Of a stretch of 64,000 nt of DNA, positions 27,762 to 38,580 are shown in pieces. The translations under genes were made by a program, and so were the position numbers. The stretch is taken from the NCBI RefSeq assembly GCF_001500315.1, contig NZ_LLER01000002.1:1-64000 (forward strand), written 5' to 3'. Under the pieces are notes generated by a model that was not told the origin of the DNA, did no database searches, and saw only the letters and a program-made list of their open reading frames with translations. Positions within the stretch are counted from its first letter, which is position 1; each line of letters opens with the position of its first letter. Origin of the DNA: Staphylococcus auricularis (GTDB lineage Bacteria > Bacillota > Bacilli > Staphylococcales > Staphylococcaceae).

Positions 27762-28373
27762 TCAACTAGAAAAGTATTTTATCTTGAGTTGTTCTTCGAT
27801 TCTACTCATGTCTTCTTGTGATATTTTAAATGTCCCAGTAGGATCAGAATCATTTATTTTACTTATACGTCTCTTGCTAATAGTAGTGATTGCTGAGATA
27901 TTAGCATATGTTTCTTTACCTTTGTGATTATAATAAATCCCTATTACTGTTCTAAGTTCTTCAATTTTTTGGTTTAAATCAGACAATAGGTTCTTATCTT
28001 GAGAACTAAAGTTAATATCATTTTGGGCAACTCTATATTTTTGAGCTAACTTATTTACTTTACTGCTGGTACTAAGGATTTGCTTTTTTAAATTATCGAC
28101 TGTCAAGTTTAGAACTGACTCTTTTAACTTCAAATAATTTTTATTGTTTTTTGAAGACAGAGGTAATATGGTAACTGTTTCTTTACCTTTATTATCTTTA
28201 TTATCTAATACTACACAAAAGTGATTACCTGAGAATTCACTGCCTATGTTGCTCCCTAATTTTGTATATACAACAGTCCCTTTACTATAGTATTTATAAA
28301 ACCTTTTTTTATCGTTTGTAACGTCATTATATATTGCATATGAATAAAACTCTAGCCAATGAGGCATATACAT
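27762..28373 (-). CDS. PemK/MazF-family protein, possibly N-terminally damaged
   Basis: A protein of about 203 residues with a split PemK/MazF-like fold: KGTVVYTKLGSNIGSEFSGNHFCVVLDN and VTILPLSSKN at the front, a long helical insertion (about residues 90-160), then TYANISAITTISKRRI at the back. These are the strands of the MazF endoribonuclease barrel. Upstream the same frame stays open for 37 codons (NINLAKTKLNKSNNKLK...) without a start codon; an ATG behind AGGAG lies in another frame, so the true start may be lost. Translation could begin at 28367, behind AAAGG. No antitoxin gene is recognised beside it. Confidence 0.65.
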   Translation of the reverse strand: MYMPHWLEFYSYAIYNDVTNDKKRFYKYYSKGTVVYTKLGSNIGSEFSGNHFCVVLDNKDNKGKETVTILPLSSKNNKNYLKLKESVLNLTVDNLKKQILSTSSKVNKLAQKYRVAQNDINFSSQDKNLLSDLNQKIEELRTVIGIYYNHKGKETYANISAITTISKRRISKINDSDPTGTFKISQEDMSRIEEQLKIKYFSS

Positions 28374-29163
28374 AACCTTTATGTTTTTGGAATTTGATTT
28401 TATATAAGATTGTTTGAGTTTATTGTTTGATTTATTTAATTTGGTTTTTGCTAAATTAATATTTTGGCATCTACTACAATACTCCTAATTATTATATTAT
28501 TCTTTTTATCACTAAACCTATGTTAAGTATTACTACTACTAAAATCAGCACAAGTACAGTGAATATAAACGTATAAGATGTTTGCTGAAATTGTCATAAT
28601 TACACTCCTATTCTGAAAATTTTACTGAGGGGGTTAAAACTAGTAACTTTTTAGATGATGTGTTAGATTCAATGATATAAAATGAAGACTTTTTAAAGTG
28701 GGGCTATGTACAATAATATCATGTTCTTTCAATAACTCAGTAAAATAAAAGTAACTGCAGTAGTAGGGAGTCAAAAATCATCAGTAAACAGCTAAGAAAA
28801 ATTAGTTTGAGTAAAAAGATTGCAGTTATAGCTGCAGTAAATTTTATGGTAGTACTAAGATAGAGGTGATACTATTCCTAAATCTCAACAAATTATTTTA
28901 GCTATTTTTTTAGTATTATTAGGTTTTAATGTGGCCTTACCTCTCATTGGCGCCTATTTTCAAATTGAACTATTACAGTTTGATTCAATTCTTGTTAAAG
29001 CCCTTGATGGTATAACTATACTTATAGCTATCGTATTTGTATATAGACAAATTAAGCGAAAAGGTATTTAGAAGCTATTAACTGTTTTTTCTTTTATGAG
29101 TATTAGTTCTTAGTAACTAAAAAAAGTGACCCTCTCTAACTGATATTGTTGGAGAGGGTTATT
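28374..29163. other. Degraded accessory stretch with small membrane-peptide frames
   Basis: Apart from the 65-codon frame at 28874, this holds the N-terminal remnant of the PemK-like gene (28374-28485). It also holds a minus-strand membrane-peptide frame (about 28500-28590; SYTFIFTVLVLILVVVILNI) whose ATG at about 28601 is out of frame with it. AT-rich throughout. No mobile element gene is recognised. Confidence 0.45.
28874..29071 (+). CDS. Possible 65-residue membrane protein with ATT in place of a start
   Basis: The frame reads PKSQQIILAIFLVLLGFNVALPLIGAYF, then DGITILIAIVFVYRQIKRKGI, giving two membrane helices and a basic tail. AGAGGTGAT lies 4-10 bases before an ATT codon at 28874, exactly where an ATG would be expected, and no ATG, GTG or TTG exists in frame ahead of the first helix. 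Either ATT is used, as in infC, or one base change removed the start. Function unknown. Confidence 0.4.
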   Translation: MPKSQQIILAIFLVLLGFNVALPLIGAYFQIELLQFDSILVKALDGITILIAIVFVYRQIKRKGI

Positions 29164-29165
29164 TT
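29118..29165. terminator. Terminator beside the SpoIIM-like gene
   Basis: ACCCTCTC and GAGAGGGT form the stem core, with A and T runs on both sides. It can end the minus-strand spoIIM-like transcript and plus-strand transcripts from the left. Confidence 0.75.
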
Positions 29166-29772
29166 AGGTTAATAAATCAAATAAAGTATCGGCAACATAG
29201 GTTTCCATAAAAGCTGCGATAATAATGTACGGTAATGCAATTGAAAAATACATTTTCAACAAGTCGGTAAATGCTACTTTAACAGATATAGTTTGACTTT
29301 TATCGTGTTTAAAAAAAGAAATAATCTTATTTATAATCGCTTTGTTGAAAAGGAATAACCCACTGGCTACCACGCATAAGCCAATAACTTCAAGAATGAA
29401 GTGGGGCAGAGAAGAAATTATCATCATACTTCCTTTAAAGGCATCTAAACTTATCGCAAATCCAAGGGCAATGCCAGTTAAGATAGATGTACTCAAGATA
29501 TTAATATAGTACAAAAAGGGGATAGGAATGATTGCTAAGATGAGCATTTGAAATGGGACTCTGAAGCCGTTGTTAATAATATAGTTCAAGATTTTTTCTA
29601 AGCCAGACGCTTCATTACTATTAAGATTTGTGTCAGAAAGCATATTGTTAAATGTTTCTGCAGAGGGACTGAAGATAATTGCTAATATCACTGTAATGGT
29701 AGTGATTAGTATTGACACGATAAAGAACTTTAATGTTCTTTTGATATAGGTGTTATCTTGAATTTTAAGCAT
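29164..29772 (-). CDS. SpoIIM/DUF95-family membrane protein
   Basis: A 202-residue protein with five or six membrane helices. The central GFRVPFQMLILAIIPIPFLYYINILSTSILTGIALG and LPHFILEVIGLCVVASG (with the conserved PHGxxE-like PHFILE) are typical of SpoIIM/DUF95 proteins. Staphylococci do not sporulate; their members are of unknown role and are sometimes encoded beside ABC transporters or bacteriocin genes. None is adjacent here. The ATG follows AAGGGATTTAACA. Confidence 0.75.
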   Translation of the reverse strand: MLKIQDNTYIKRTLKFFIVSILITTITVILAIIFSPSAETFNNMLSDTNLNSNEASGLEKILNYIINNGFRVPFQMLILAIIPIPFLYYINILSTSILTGIALGFAISLDAFKGSMMIISSLPHFILEVIGLCVVASGLFLFNKAIINKIISFFKHDKSQTISVKVAFTDLLKMYFSIALPYIIIAAFMETYVADTLFDLLT

Positions 29773-29967
29773 TGTTAAATCCCTTCACTTAAAGTTGTTA
29801 TCGCTTTGAATGTTAGCATAATTAAAAATTTAACAGAAGGAAATATTAGAACAAGTGGTTTTGGAGGAGAATTTCCTGTGAAGAAGGATAAGAATCTTTG
29901 AAAGTTTTCTTGGTCTTAAAAGTAAAATGCCTACAAAATTTTAAAATCAAATATATTTAAAGCAAAC

Positions 29968-30000
29968 AAAAAATCCTCGGCCAAACGTGCCGAGGATTTT
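29968..30000 (-). terminator. Terminator after the DUF368 transporter
   Basis: AAAATCCTCGGC and GCCGAGGATTTTTT flank a short loop, with the T run on the minus strand. Confidence 0.9.
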
Positions 30001-30002
30001 CT

Positions 30003-30863
30003 TTATTGTTCTGCATCTTGTTTTGCGGTGATGTTACCGAGTATAAAGCTGATCGCAAAGCCAATGACTAAAGTGATCAGCGCTAATATCCATTCACCTA
30101 TTGAGTTTGGTAGGCCAGGGAACACGGCATAAAGTGAACCGATGACGAAACCAAGGATCATCGCATAGGTTAAATATGTAAAATGGTTCAATAAATATTG
30201 GATCAATTTACTTGAGAGTAAGAAACCAGTAATAATACCTAATCCGACAATAAGAATAATTGGTAACGCTGAGAAGTTAAATGACACAAGTTCGGAAATC
30301 GCAAAGGTTACTGTACCGTATGCGCCGAAGACGAGTAACATGAACGAACCAGAGATACCAGGTAATAACATTGCACTTGAGGCAAAGATACCGGCGATAA
30401 AGTATTTAACTACGAGTCCCATACTCAAATCGAGTGATTCTCCGCCGTGTTTGTTTCCACCATTTAATAAGGTGATTACGACTAAAATCACGATTCCGAG
30501 TAAGACTAAACCATAGTGTCTTACATCAAAGTTTTCTTTTACATTAGATATTTTAAGTAAATAAGGCACAATTCCAATGATGAGACCTAAGAAGAAAAAC
30601 ATTGTGACAATCGTATGCTCTGAAAGCAAGTAGTTAATAAGTGAACTGAACGAGATAATAGCGAGCCCCATACCAATTACTATAGGTAGTAAGAAGCGGA
30701 GACTAGGCCAAAATCTTTTTGAGAACAAGCCACTGACTGATCGAATAAAGTCATCGTAAATACCGAGTAATAGGGCGATTGTTCCACCACTGACACCAGG
30801 TACGAGATCGGATAATCCCATACCGAATCCACGCAGGATATTAGACCAACGAAACTTAGACAT
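30003..30863 (-). CDS. popT: DUF368 polyprenyl-phosphate transporter (PopT-like)
   Basis: A 286-residue protein with eight or more membrane helices. The paired DUF368 motifs are visible: GMGLSDLVPGVSGGTIALLLGIYDDFI near the N-terminus and ASSAMLLPGISGSFMLLVFGAYGTV in the middle, an inverted-repeat architecture. Family members in S. aureus and Vibrio recycle undecaprenyl phosphate across the membrane for wall synthesis. In S. aureus the homologue also lies divergently next to sufC, as here. AAAGGAGAACGAG precedes the ATG. Confidence 0.88.
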   Translation of the reverse strand: MSKFRWSNILRGFGMGLSDLVPGVSGGTIALLLGIYDDFIRSVSGLFSKRFWPSLRFLLPIVIGMGLAIISFSSLINYLLSEHTIVTMFFFLGLIIGIVPYLLKISNVKENFDVRHYGLVLLGIVILVVITLLNGGNKHGGESLDLSMGLVVKYFIAGIFASSAMLLPGISGSFMLLVFGAYGTVTFAISELVSFNFSALPIILIVGLGIITGFLLSSKLIQYLLNHFTYLTYAMILGFVIGSLYAVFPGLPNSIGEWILALITLVIGFAISFILGNITAKQDAEQ

Positions 30864-31311
30864 CTCGTTCTCCTTTCTATATAACAGTTAACACTGATAT
30901 TAACACATTTTAATGTAACTCGGAATTATTTTATATAGTGAAAGAACGGTACAACAATATGATGTACGTTTAAAAAGAAAGCTTGAACGTTCCATGGAGT
31001 TCATTTTAAAAAAGAAGAAAATAAACAGTAGGTACATGATTCACTCAAATAAGGGAATATTACAATTGTAAATTGAGGGTAAAGCCTATTGAGAACAGGG
31101 GTTTTGTCATTATCATTTACTGCTTAAAAATGGGCTAGTTAAAAATTATAACGACTTAAGAATTATTTTAAATTAGAGGTTCTAAAGGTTTATATTACTG
31201 CTGAATTAAGTTATAATTTACTGATACAGCGAGTTTAAAACCGTTTTGACTATAGATTACAATTATTATAAACTGATATGGAACATATATCATATTACGG
31301 AGGGAATATAT
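30864..31311. promoter_or_regulatory. Divergent popT-sufC intergenic region
   Basis: No gene is seen in these 448 bases. TATAAT occurs at 31212-31217 and TTGACT at about 31246, both compatible with sufC promoters, but no perfect -35/-10 pair was found by eye. The region contains long AT runs. Confidence 0.4.
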
Positions 31312-32076
31312 ATGCCATCAACATTAGAAATTAAAGACCTACATGTGTCTATTGAGGATAAAGAAATACTTAAAGGTGTTAATTTAACCATTAATACTGG
31401 TGAAGTACACGCAATCATGGGACCTAATGGTACAGGTAAATCTACATTATCATCTGCAATCATGGGTCATCCAACTTATGAAGTAACACAAGGTGAAGTA
31501 TTATTAGATGGTGAAAATATATTAGAACTAGATGTCGATGAACGTGCAAAAGCTGGATTATTCTTAGCTATGCAATATCCATCAGAAATTACAGGGGTAA
31601 CTAACGCGGACTTCATGCGTTCTGCAATTAATGCGAAACGTGAAGAAGGCGACGAAATAAACTTAATGCAATTCATTAAAAAATTAGATAAAGAAATGGA
31701 ATTCTTAGATATCGATCCTGATATGGCGCAACGTTATTTAAATGAAGGTTTCTCTGGCGGTGAGAAAAAACGTAACGAAATCTTACAATTAATGATGTTA
31801 GAACCTAAATTTGCGATCTTAGACGAAATCGACTCAGGTTTAGATATCGATGCGTTGAAAGTCGTTTCTAAAGGGATTAATGAAATGAGAGGCGAAAGCT
31901 TTGGTTCATTAATCATCACGCACTATCAACGTCTCCTCAACTACATTACACCAGACCAAGTTCACGTGATGTACGGTGGTAAAGTCGTTAAAACAGGCGG
32001 CCCAGAATTAGCTAAACGTCTTGAAGAAGAAGGTTACGAATGGGTTAAAGAAGAGTTCGGCGAAAAAGAAGAATAA
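31312..32076 (+). CDS. sufC: Fe-S cluster assembly ATPase SufC
   Basis: A 254-residue ABC-type ATPase that drives the SufBCD scaffold. Walker A is GPNGTGKST, the signature [12 protein letters not shown], and Walker [17 protein letters not shown], all in Suf-specific form. The ATG at 31312 lies behind a GGAGGGAA site ([10 protein letters not shown]); the longer open frame from 31246 is an artefact. First gene of sufCDSUB. Confidence 0.97.
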   Translation: MPSTLEIKDLHVSIEDKEILKGVNLTINTGEVHAIMGPNGTGKSTLSSAIMGHPTYEVTQGEVLLDGENILELDVDERAKAGLFLAMQYPSEITGVTNADFMRSAINAKREEGDEINLMQFIKKLDKEMEFLDIDPDMAQRYLNEGFSGGEKKRNEILQLMMLEPKFAILDEIDSGLDIDALKVVSKGINEMRGESFGSLIITHYQRLLNYITPDQVHVMYGGKVVKTGGPELAKRLEEEGYEWVKEEFGEKEE

Positions 32077-32144
32077 TCAGTTCATTTTTTAAGCAACCAA
32101 CGCGCTGAAAGTGATATGAATCATCAAAATGGGAGGAAAAAAGT

Positions 32145-33452
32145 ATGACGACTCAAACATTAAACATTTCTGAAGATCAACTTGTTGAGTATTCACAAGC
32201 CCATAACGAACCTTCTTGGCTCACAGAGTTACGTAAAGAAGCGTTAGCGTTAACAGAAACTTTAGAAATGCCAAAACCAGATAAAACGAAAATCTCTAGA
32301 TGGGATTTTGATACGTTTAATCAACAAGATACAACAGGCACAGACTACGATACAATGGATGACTTACCAGATTCATTGAAGAAAATTATCGATGTCGAAA
32401 AGTCTGAAAATTTAATTATACAACACAATAACCACATCGCATTTTCTAGTGTGGCAGATTCAGCTAAAAATGATGGCGTCATCATCGAAGGTTTAGCTGA
32501 AGCGGTTGTGAATCATCCAGACCTCGTACAACAATATTTCATGAAAGAGGCAGTCACTGTCGATGAACACCGTTTAACTGCATTACACGCAGCACTCGTA
32601 AATGGCGGTATCTTTGTTTACGTACCTAAAAATGTAGTCGTTGAACATCCAATTCACTACGTGGTACATCATGATGACGATAACGCAAGCTTCTACAACC
32701 ACGTTATTGTCGTCGCAGAACAAAGTGCTGAAGTCACTTACGTAGAAAACTACTTATCAGATGCTTCAGGTGAAGGTAACCAAGCAAACATCATCTCTGA
32801 AGTCATCGCAGGACCTAACGCCAACATTTCTTACGGTGCGGTGGATTATTTAGATGAAGGGTTTACTTCATATATTATCCGTCGTGGTACTGCAGCCGAA
32901 GATGCCTCAATTAATTGGGCACTTGGCTTAATGAATAACGGTAACCAAATCATCGACAACACAACAAACTTAGTTGGGGACCGCTCAACAAGTGAATTGA
33001 AATCAGTTGTTGTAGGTACGAATGATCAAAAAATTAACTTAACATCTAAAATCGTACAATATGGTTTAGAAACAGATGGCTATATCTTGAAACACGGCGT
33101 TATGCGCGACCAATCTTCTACTGTATTCAACGGTATTGGTCACATCAAACACGGCGGTACAAAATCTGTTGCGAACCAAGAATCTCGTGTGTTGATGTTA
33201 TCTGAAAACGCACGTGGTGATGCGAACCCTATCTTACTCATCGATGAAGATGACGTAGAAGCAGGTCACGCAGCATCTGTAGGTCGTGTAGATCCTGAAC
33301 AACTTTACTACTTAATGAGTCGTGGTATTTCTCGTCACGAGGCAGAACGTCTTGTCATCCACGGTTTCTTAGATCCAGTAGTACGTGAATTACCAATCGA
33401 AGACGTTAAAGCACAACTCCGTGAAGTAATCGAATTGAAAATTAATAAATAA
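32145..33452 (+). CDS. sufD: Fe-S cluster assembly protein SufD
   Basis: A 435-residue SufBD-family scaffold partner. The C-terminal beta-helix holds the family segments GIGHIKHGGTKSVANQESRVLMLSENARGDANPILLIDEDDVEAGHAASVGRVD (in parts), where the His of GHAAS corresponds to the conserved SufD residue. The [25 protein letters not shown] tail is shared with SufB. It lies 68 bases after sufC with TGGGAGG before the ATG. Confidence 0.95.
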   Translation: MTTQTLNISEDQLVEYSQAHNEPSWLTELRKEALALTETLEMPKPDKTKISRWDFDTFNQQDTTGTDYDTMDDLPDSLKKIIDVEKSENLIIQHNNHIAFSSVADSAKNDGVIIEGLAEAVVNHPDLVQQYFMKEAVTVDEHRLTALHAALVNGGIFVYVPKNVVVEHPIHYVVHHDDDNASFYNHVIVVAEQSAEVTYVENYLSDASGEGNQANIISEVIAGPNANISYGAVDYLDEGFTSYIIRRGTAAEDASINWALGLMNNGNQIIDNTTNLVGDRSTSELKSVVVGTNDQKINLTSKIVQYGLETDGYILKHGVMRDQSSTVFNGIGHIKHGGTKSVANQESRVLMLSENARGDANPILLIDEDDVEAGHAASVGRVDPEQLYYLMSRGISRHEAERLVIHGFLDPVVRELPIEDVKAQLREVIELKINK

Positions 33453-35337
<1,885 letters not shown>

Positions 35338-35470
35338 ACGACCCAGACTGTTGACAATGTGTAATATTCCATTCACACTTGAGACAACACCAGGATGAAT
35401 GAGGTTTTTAAATATAAAGTTTTAACACGTGAACAACGCGGTTTTTGAATATATAAAAGGAGTGATTGAA

Positions 35471-36868
35471 ATGGCTAAAAAAGCACCAGACGTGGGTAAT
35501 TATCAATACGGTTTCCACGATGAAGACGTGTCCATTTTCAGATCAGAACGAGGCTTAACAGAAAATGTAGTTAGAGAAATTTCTAACATGAAAGAAGAAC
35601 CTGAATGGATGCTTGAATTCAGACTTAAAGCATTGAAAATGTTCTATAAAATGCCGATGCCGCAGTGGGGTGGCGACTTATCAGAATTAGACTTTGACGA
35701 CATCACATATTACGTTAAACCTTCTGAACACACAGAACGTTCATGGGATGAAGTACCTGCAGAAATCAAACGTACATTTGATAAATTGGGTATCCCTGAA
35801 GCGGAACAAAAATATTTAGCAGGTGTCTCTGCACAATATGAATCAGAAGTGGTTTACCACAATATGGAAAAACAATTAGAAGAAAAAGGTATCATTTTCA
35901 AAGATACTGATAGTGCGTTACGAGAAAATGAAGATCTCTTCAGAGAATACTTCGCAAGTGTCGTACCAGCTGCAGATAACAAATTTGCAGCGTTGAACTC
36001 AGCAGTATGGTCTGGTGGTTCATTCATTTACATTCCTAAAAACGTGAAACTCGATACACCATTACAAGCTTACTTCCGTATCAACTCACAAAATATGGGT
36101 CAATTCGAACGTACTTTAATCATTGCGGATGAAGGCTCATACGTAAACTACGTTGAAGGTTGTACAGCGCCAGTTTATGCGACAAGCTCATTACACTCAG
36201 CGGTTGTTGAAATCATCGTGCACAAAGATGCGCACGTACGTTATACAACCATCCAAAACTGGGCAAACAACGTATACAACCTCGTAACTAAACGTACAAT
36301 GGTTCACGAAAACGGTAATATGGAATGGGTTGACGGTAACTTAGGTTCTAAACTTACGATGAAATATCCAAACTGTGTATTGAATGGTCGCGGTGCAAAA
36401 GGTAGTACATTATCTATCGCTTTTGCAGGTAAAGGCCAAGTTCAAGACGCAGGGGCTAAAATGATTCATAAAGCACCGAATACGTCATCTACAATCGTTT
36501 CAAAATCCATCTCTAAAGACGGTGGTAAAGTGATCTATCGTGGTATCGTTCACTTCGGACGTAAAGCGAAAGGTGCACGTTCAAACATAGAATGTGACAC
36601 ATTGATCTTAGATAAAGAATCTACATCAGATACAATTCCTTACAACGAAGTGTTCAACGATAACATTTCATTAGAACACGAAGCGAAAGTTTCTAAAGTA
36701 TCAGAAGAACAACTCTTCTACTTAATGAGCCGCGGTATTTCTGAAGAAGAAGCAACAGAAATGATCGTTATGGGCTTCATTGAACCATTCACAAAAGAAC
36801 TTCCAATGGAATATGCAGTAGAAATGAACCGCTTAATCAAATTCGAAATGGAAGGTTCAATCGGTTAA
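35471..36868 (+). CDS. sufB: Fe-S cluster assembly protein SufB
   Basis: A 465-residue scaffold on which the cluster is built. Signatures are [14 protein letters not shown] at the start, [22 protein letters not shown] in the middle, and [34 protein letters not shown] (parts). The ATG at 35471 follows AAAAGGAGTG and gives [10 protein letters not shown], as in S. aureus; the open frame from 35429 is not used. End of the suf operon. Confidence 0.97.
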   Translation: MAKKAPDVGNYQYGFHDEDVSIFRSERGLTENVVREISNMKEEPEWMLEFRLKALKMFYKMPMPQWGGDLSELDFDDITYYVKPSEHTERSWDEVPAEIKRTFDKLGIPEAEQKYLAGVSAQYESEVVYHNMEKQLEEKGIIFKDTDSALRENEDLFREYFASVVPAADNKFAALNSAVWSGGSFIYIPKNVKLDTPLQAYFRINSQNMGQFERTLIIADEGSYVNYVEGCTAPVYATSSLHSAVVEIIVHKDAHVRYTTIQNWANNVYNLVTKRTMVHENGNMEWVDGNLGSKLTMKYPNCVLNGRGAKGSTLSIAFAGKGQVQDAGAKMIHKAPNTSSTIVSKSISKDGGKVIYRGIVHFGRKAKGARSNIECDTLILDKESTSDTIPYNEVFNDNISLEHEAKVSKVSEEQLFYLMSRGISEEEATEMIVMGFIEPFTKELPMEYAVEMNRLIKFEMEGSIG

Positions 36869-36900
36869 GATTGCGCTTTTTTGATAAAGTGAAGATGAAA

Positions 36901-36936
36901 AAGAGGCTGGGATTTAAGTTCCCAGCCTCTTTATTT
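36901..36936. terminator. Terminator after sufB
   Basis: AGAGGCTGGGA and TCCCAGCCTCT with a short loop and flanking A and T runs; works for sufB and for the convergent gene. Confidence 0.9.
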
Positions 36937-37708
36937 ATGTTAGTATTGATTTGATTTGCGTTTTATTCGCCCAACTTAATATTCGAATGCCTTCATAATT
37001 AGCAGCTTGATAGACCCTTTGAGGTACACTATTTTCTATATCGTTAGCGATAATCATCATTTGAGTATCGAGATGATTTCTCTTGGGTCTATTGTGTTTG
37101 ATATCTCTAAATGCAAAAGCATCAGAAGTCATTTTATTAAAGTCTAAATTGTTAGCAAAATTCAATAGCGTTTCTGGATGAATTTTATCTCCAGGAACAA
37201 TATAGTCTAATGTATATTTGATACCTGACTGTCCAGCAACTGCTACATTTGCGGTACCTCTGACTTCCTCATCATATAAAAATTTATAAACCTCTTCATA
37301 AAAAAGATTAGATACATTTGATTTTACTGTCATAGTTAAATCATATATTTTCAATATACCTTGGATTAAATTATGCTTAGATTGAGCAAAGGAATCCTGT
37401 TTTACATTTGTGATTATTTCATCACCATTTAAAAATAAATTAAATTGATTTAGTATGCTTTTAAAAAGTTTCATACGAGTTTTTGTTTTAATATCAATTC
37501 CATGCATTTCCAATTCGCTTAAAGTTAGGCCATCATCAGACAATTGCATTTGATTGTGAGGTGATAAATCTGCGTAAATTCTTATATAGTCGTTTAAAGG
37601 ATTTTTAAAAGGAGTAGTAATCTCGGTGGTACCTTCTAATTTCTTATATTTATAATTGGTTTTGAGCCAATCAAAATATTCATTCATTTTTGCTTCAATT
37701 GTTTCCAT
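36935..37708 (-). CDS. DUF1828/DUF1829 domain protein
   Basis: A 257-residue soluble protein. The LSDDGLTLSELEMHGIDI segment near residue 57 is the core of DUF1828, and the rest (YTLDYIVPG..., LLNFANNLDF, RNHLDTQMMIIAND) fits DUF1829. These paired domains occur scattered on accessory DNA in many bacteria and have no proven function; a nuclease-like or defence role has been suspected from their distribution only. GGGGTGAGAAGC precedes the ATG. It follows the bacteriocin operon in the same direction, after a 52-base gap. Confidence 0.75.
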   Translation of the reverse strand: METIEAKMNEYFDWLKTNYKYKKLEGTTEITTPFKNPLNDYIRIYADLSPHNQMQLSDDGLTLSELEMHGIDIKTKTRMKLFKSILNQFNLFLNGDEIITNVKQDSFAQSKHNLIQGILKIYDLTMTVKSNVSNLFYEEVYKFLYDEEVRGTANVAVAGQSGIKYTLDYIVPGDKIHPETLLNFANNLDFNKMTSDAFAFRDIKHNRPKRNHLDTQMMIIANDIENSVPQRVYQAANYEGIRILSWANKTQIKSILT

Positions 37709-37760
37709 TGCTTCTCACCCCTGTGAGTGTAGTGATTCTCTAGTGAATAAGATCGATATT

Positions 37761-37916
37761 TTATTTAGGTAAAGCAAGGTAAACACCGAAAAGTATAAGG
37801 AAGATACCGATGACCAAAGCGGCAATAAACAAAGGACCATCTTTTCTACGTGAAACACCTAGAATAGTGAGGAAAATACCAAAGAAAAATGAGAATAACA
37901 TAATCCAAAATCCCAT
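37761..37916 (-). CDS. 51-residue two-helix membrane protein in the bacteriocin operon
   Basis: MGFWIMLFSFFFGIFLTILG, a polar SRRKDG turn, then LFIAALVIGIFLILFGVYLA form a tight helical hairpin. AAAGGAGTGAATGAT precedes the ATG, and that ATG is one base from the stop of the ATPase gene, so it is the last member of the operon. Position and size suggest a self-protection peptide, but this is inference; no family was recognised. Confidence 0.65.
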   Translation of the reverse strand: MGFWIMLFSFFFGIFLTILGVSRRKDGPLFIAALVIGIFLILFGVYLALPK

Positions 37917-37917
37917 A

Positions 37918-38580
37918 TCATTCACTCCTTTCAAGTTGAATCATTCGTTGGTGACAATGAGCAATATTTGGCTCATGCGTTACAGTGATGAGTGTAGCAT
38001 TATTATTTTTATTTAACTCAAAAAGTAAATCCATAATATGTGCCTTGTTTTGATCATCTAAAGAAGAGGTGGGTTCATCTGACAATATAATTTGTGGTTG
38101 CATGATTATTGCTCTAGCTAGCACTGCTCTTGAACGCTGACCACCTGAACATTCAAGGGGTTTTTTATTTAATATTGCACCAATTCCAATTTTACTTACG
38201 ACATAATCAAAATAATCATTTTTATTAATATGCTTTTCTAAGTTTGCGTAAAGAAGAGGCAGCTTAATATTATCTTCTATAGATAATGAATTGATAAGTG
38301 CGGCTTCTTGTAGCACAAACCCGATCCTTTTATTTCGCCATTGTGCAAGTTGTTTTTCGTTTAAATTTTTAACGTTAGTATTGAAAAGGTGATAATCACC
38401 TTGGTATTTAGTATCAATAAGACCAAGAATATTTAATAATGAAGTTTTCCCTACTCCTGATTCACCGACTATAGCAACTGTTTCTCCTTCACTTACTTCT
38501 AAAGAGAAATTCTGTAAGATTGCATATTCTTTATTTTTGAAGTTTTTCTTATTAATCTTCAGTTTGATTATATTATTCAT
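37918..38580 (-). CDS. Bacteriocin-associated ABC transporter ATP-binding protein
   Basis: A 220-residue ATPase of the LolD/MacB type. Walker A is GESGVGKTS, the signature CSGGQRSRAVLARA, Walker B IILSDEPTSSLDD, and the H-loop VTHEPN. It starts on an ATGA overlap with the end of the permease frame. In lactococcin-972-type clusters such an ATPase works with the DUF1430/FtsX-like permease, probably to confer immunity or help secretion. AT-rich compared with the suf genes. Confidence 0.88.
   Translation of the reverse strand: MNNIIKLKINKKNFKNKEYAILQNFSLEVSEGETVAIVGESGVGKTSLLNILGLIDTKYQGDYHLFNTNVKNLNEKQLAQWRNKRIGFVLQEAALINSLSIEDNIKLPLLYANLEKHINKNDYFDYVVSKIGIGAILNKKPLECSGGQRSRAVLARAIIMQPQIILSDEPTSSLDDQNKAHIMDLLFELNKNNNATLITVTHEPNIAHCHQRMIQLERSE

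Noticed and set aside
37810-38016. Plus-strand frame of 68 codons
   Set aside because: Antisense to the 51-residue membrane gene and the end of the ATPase, both with strong ribosome sites.
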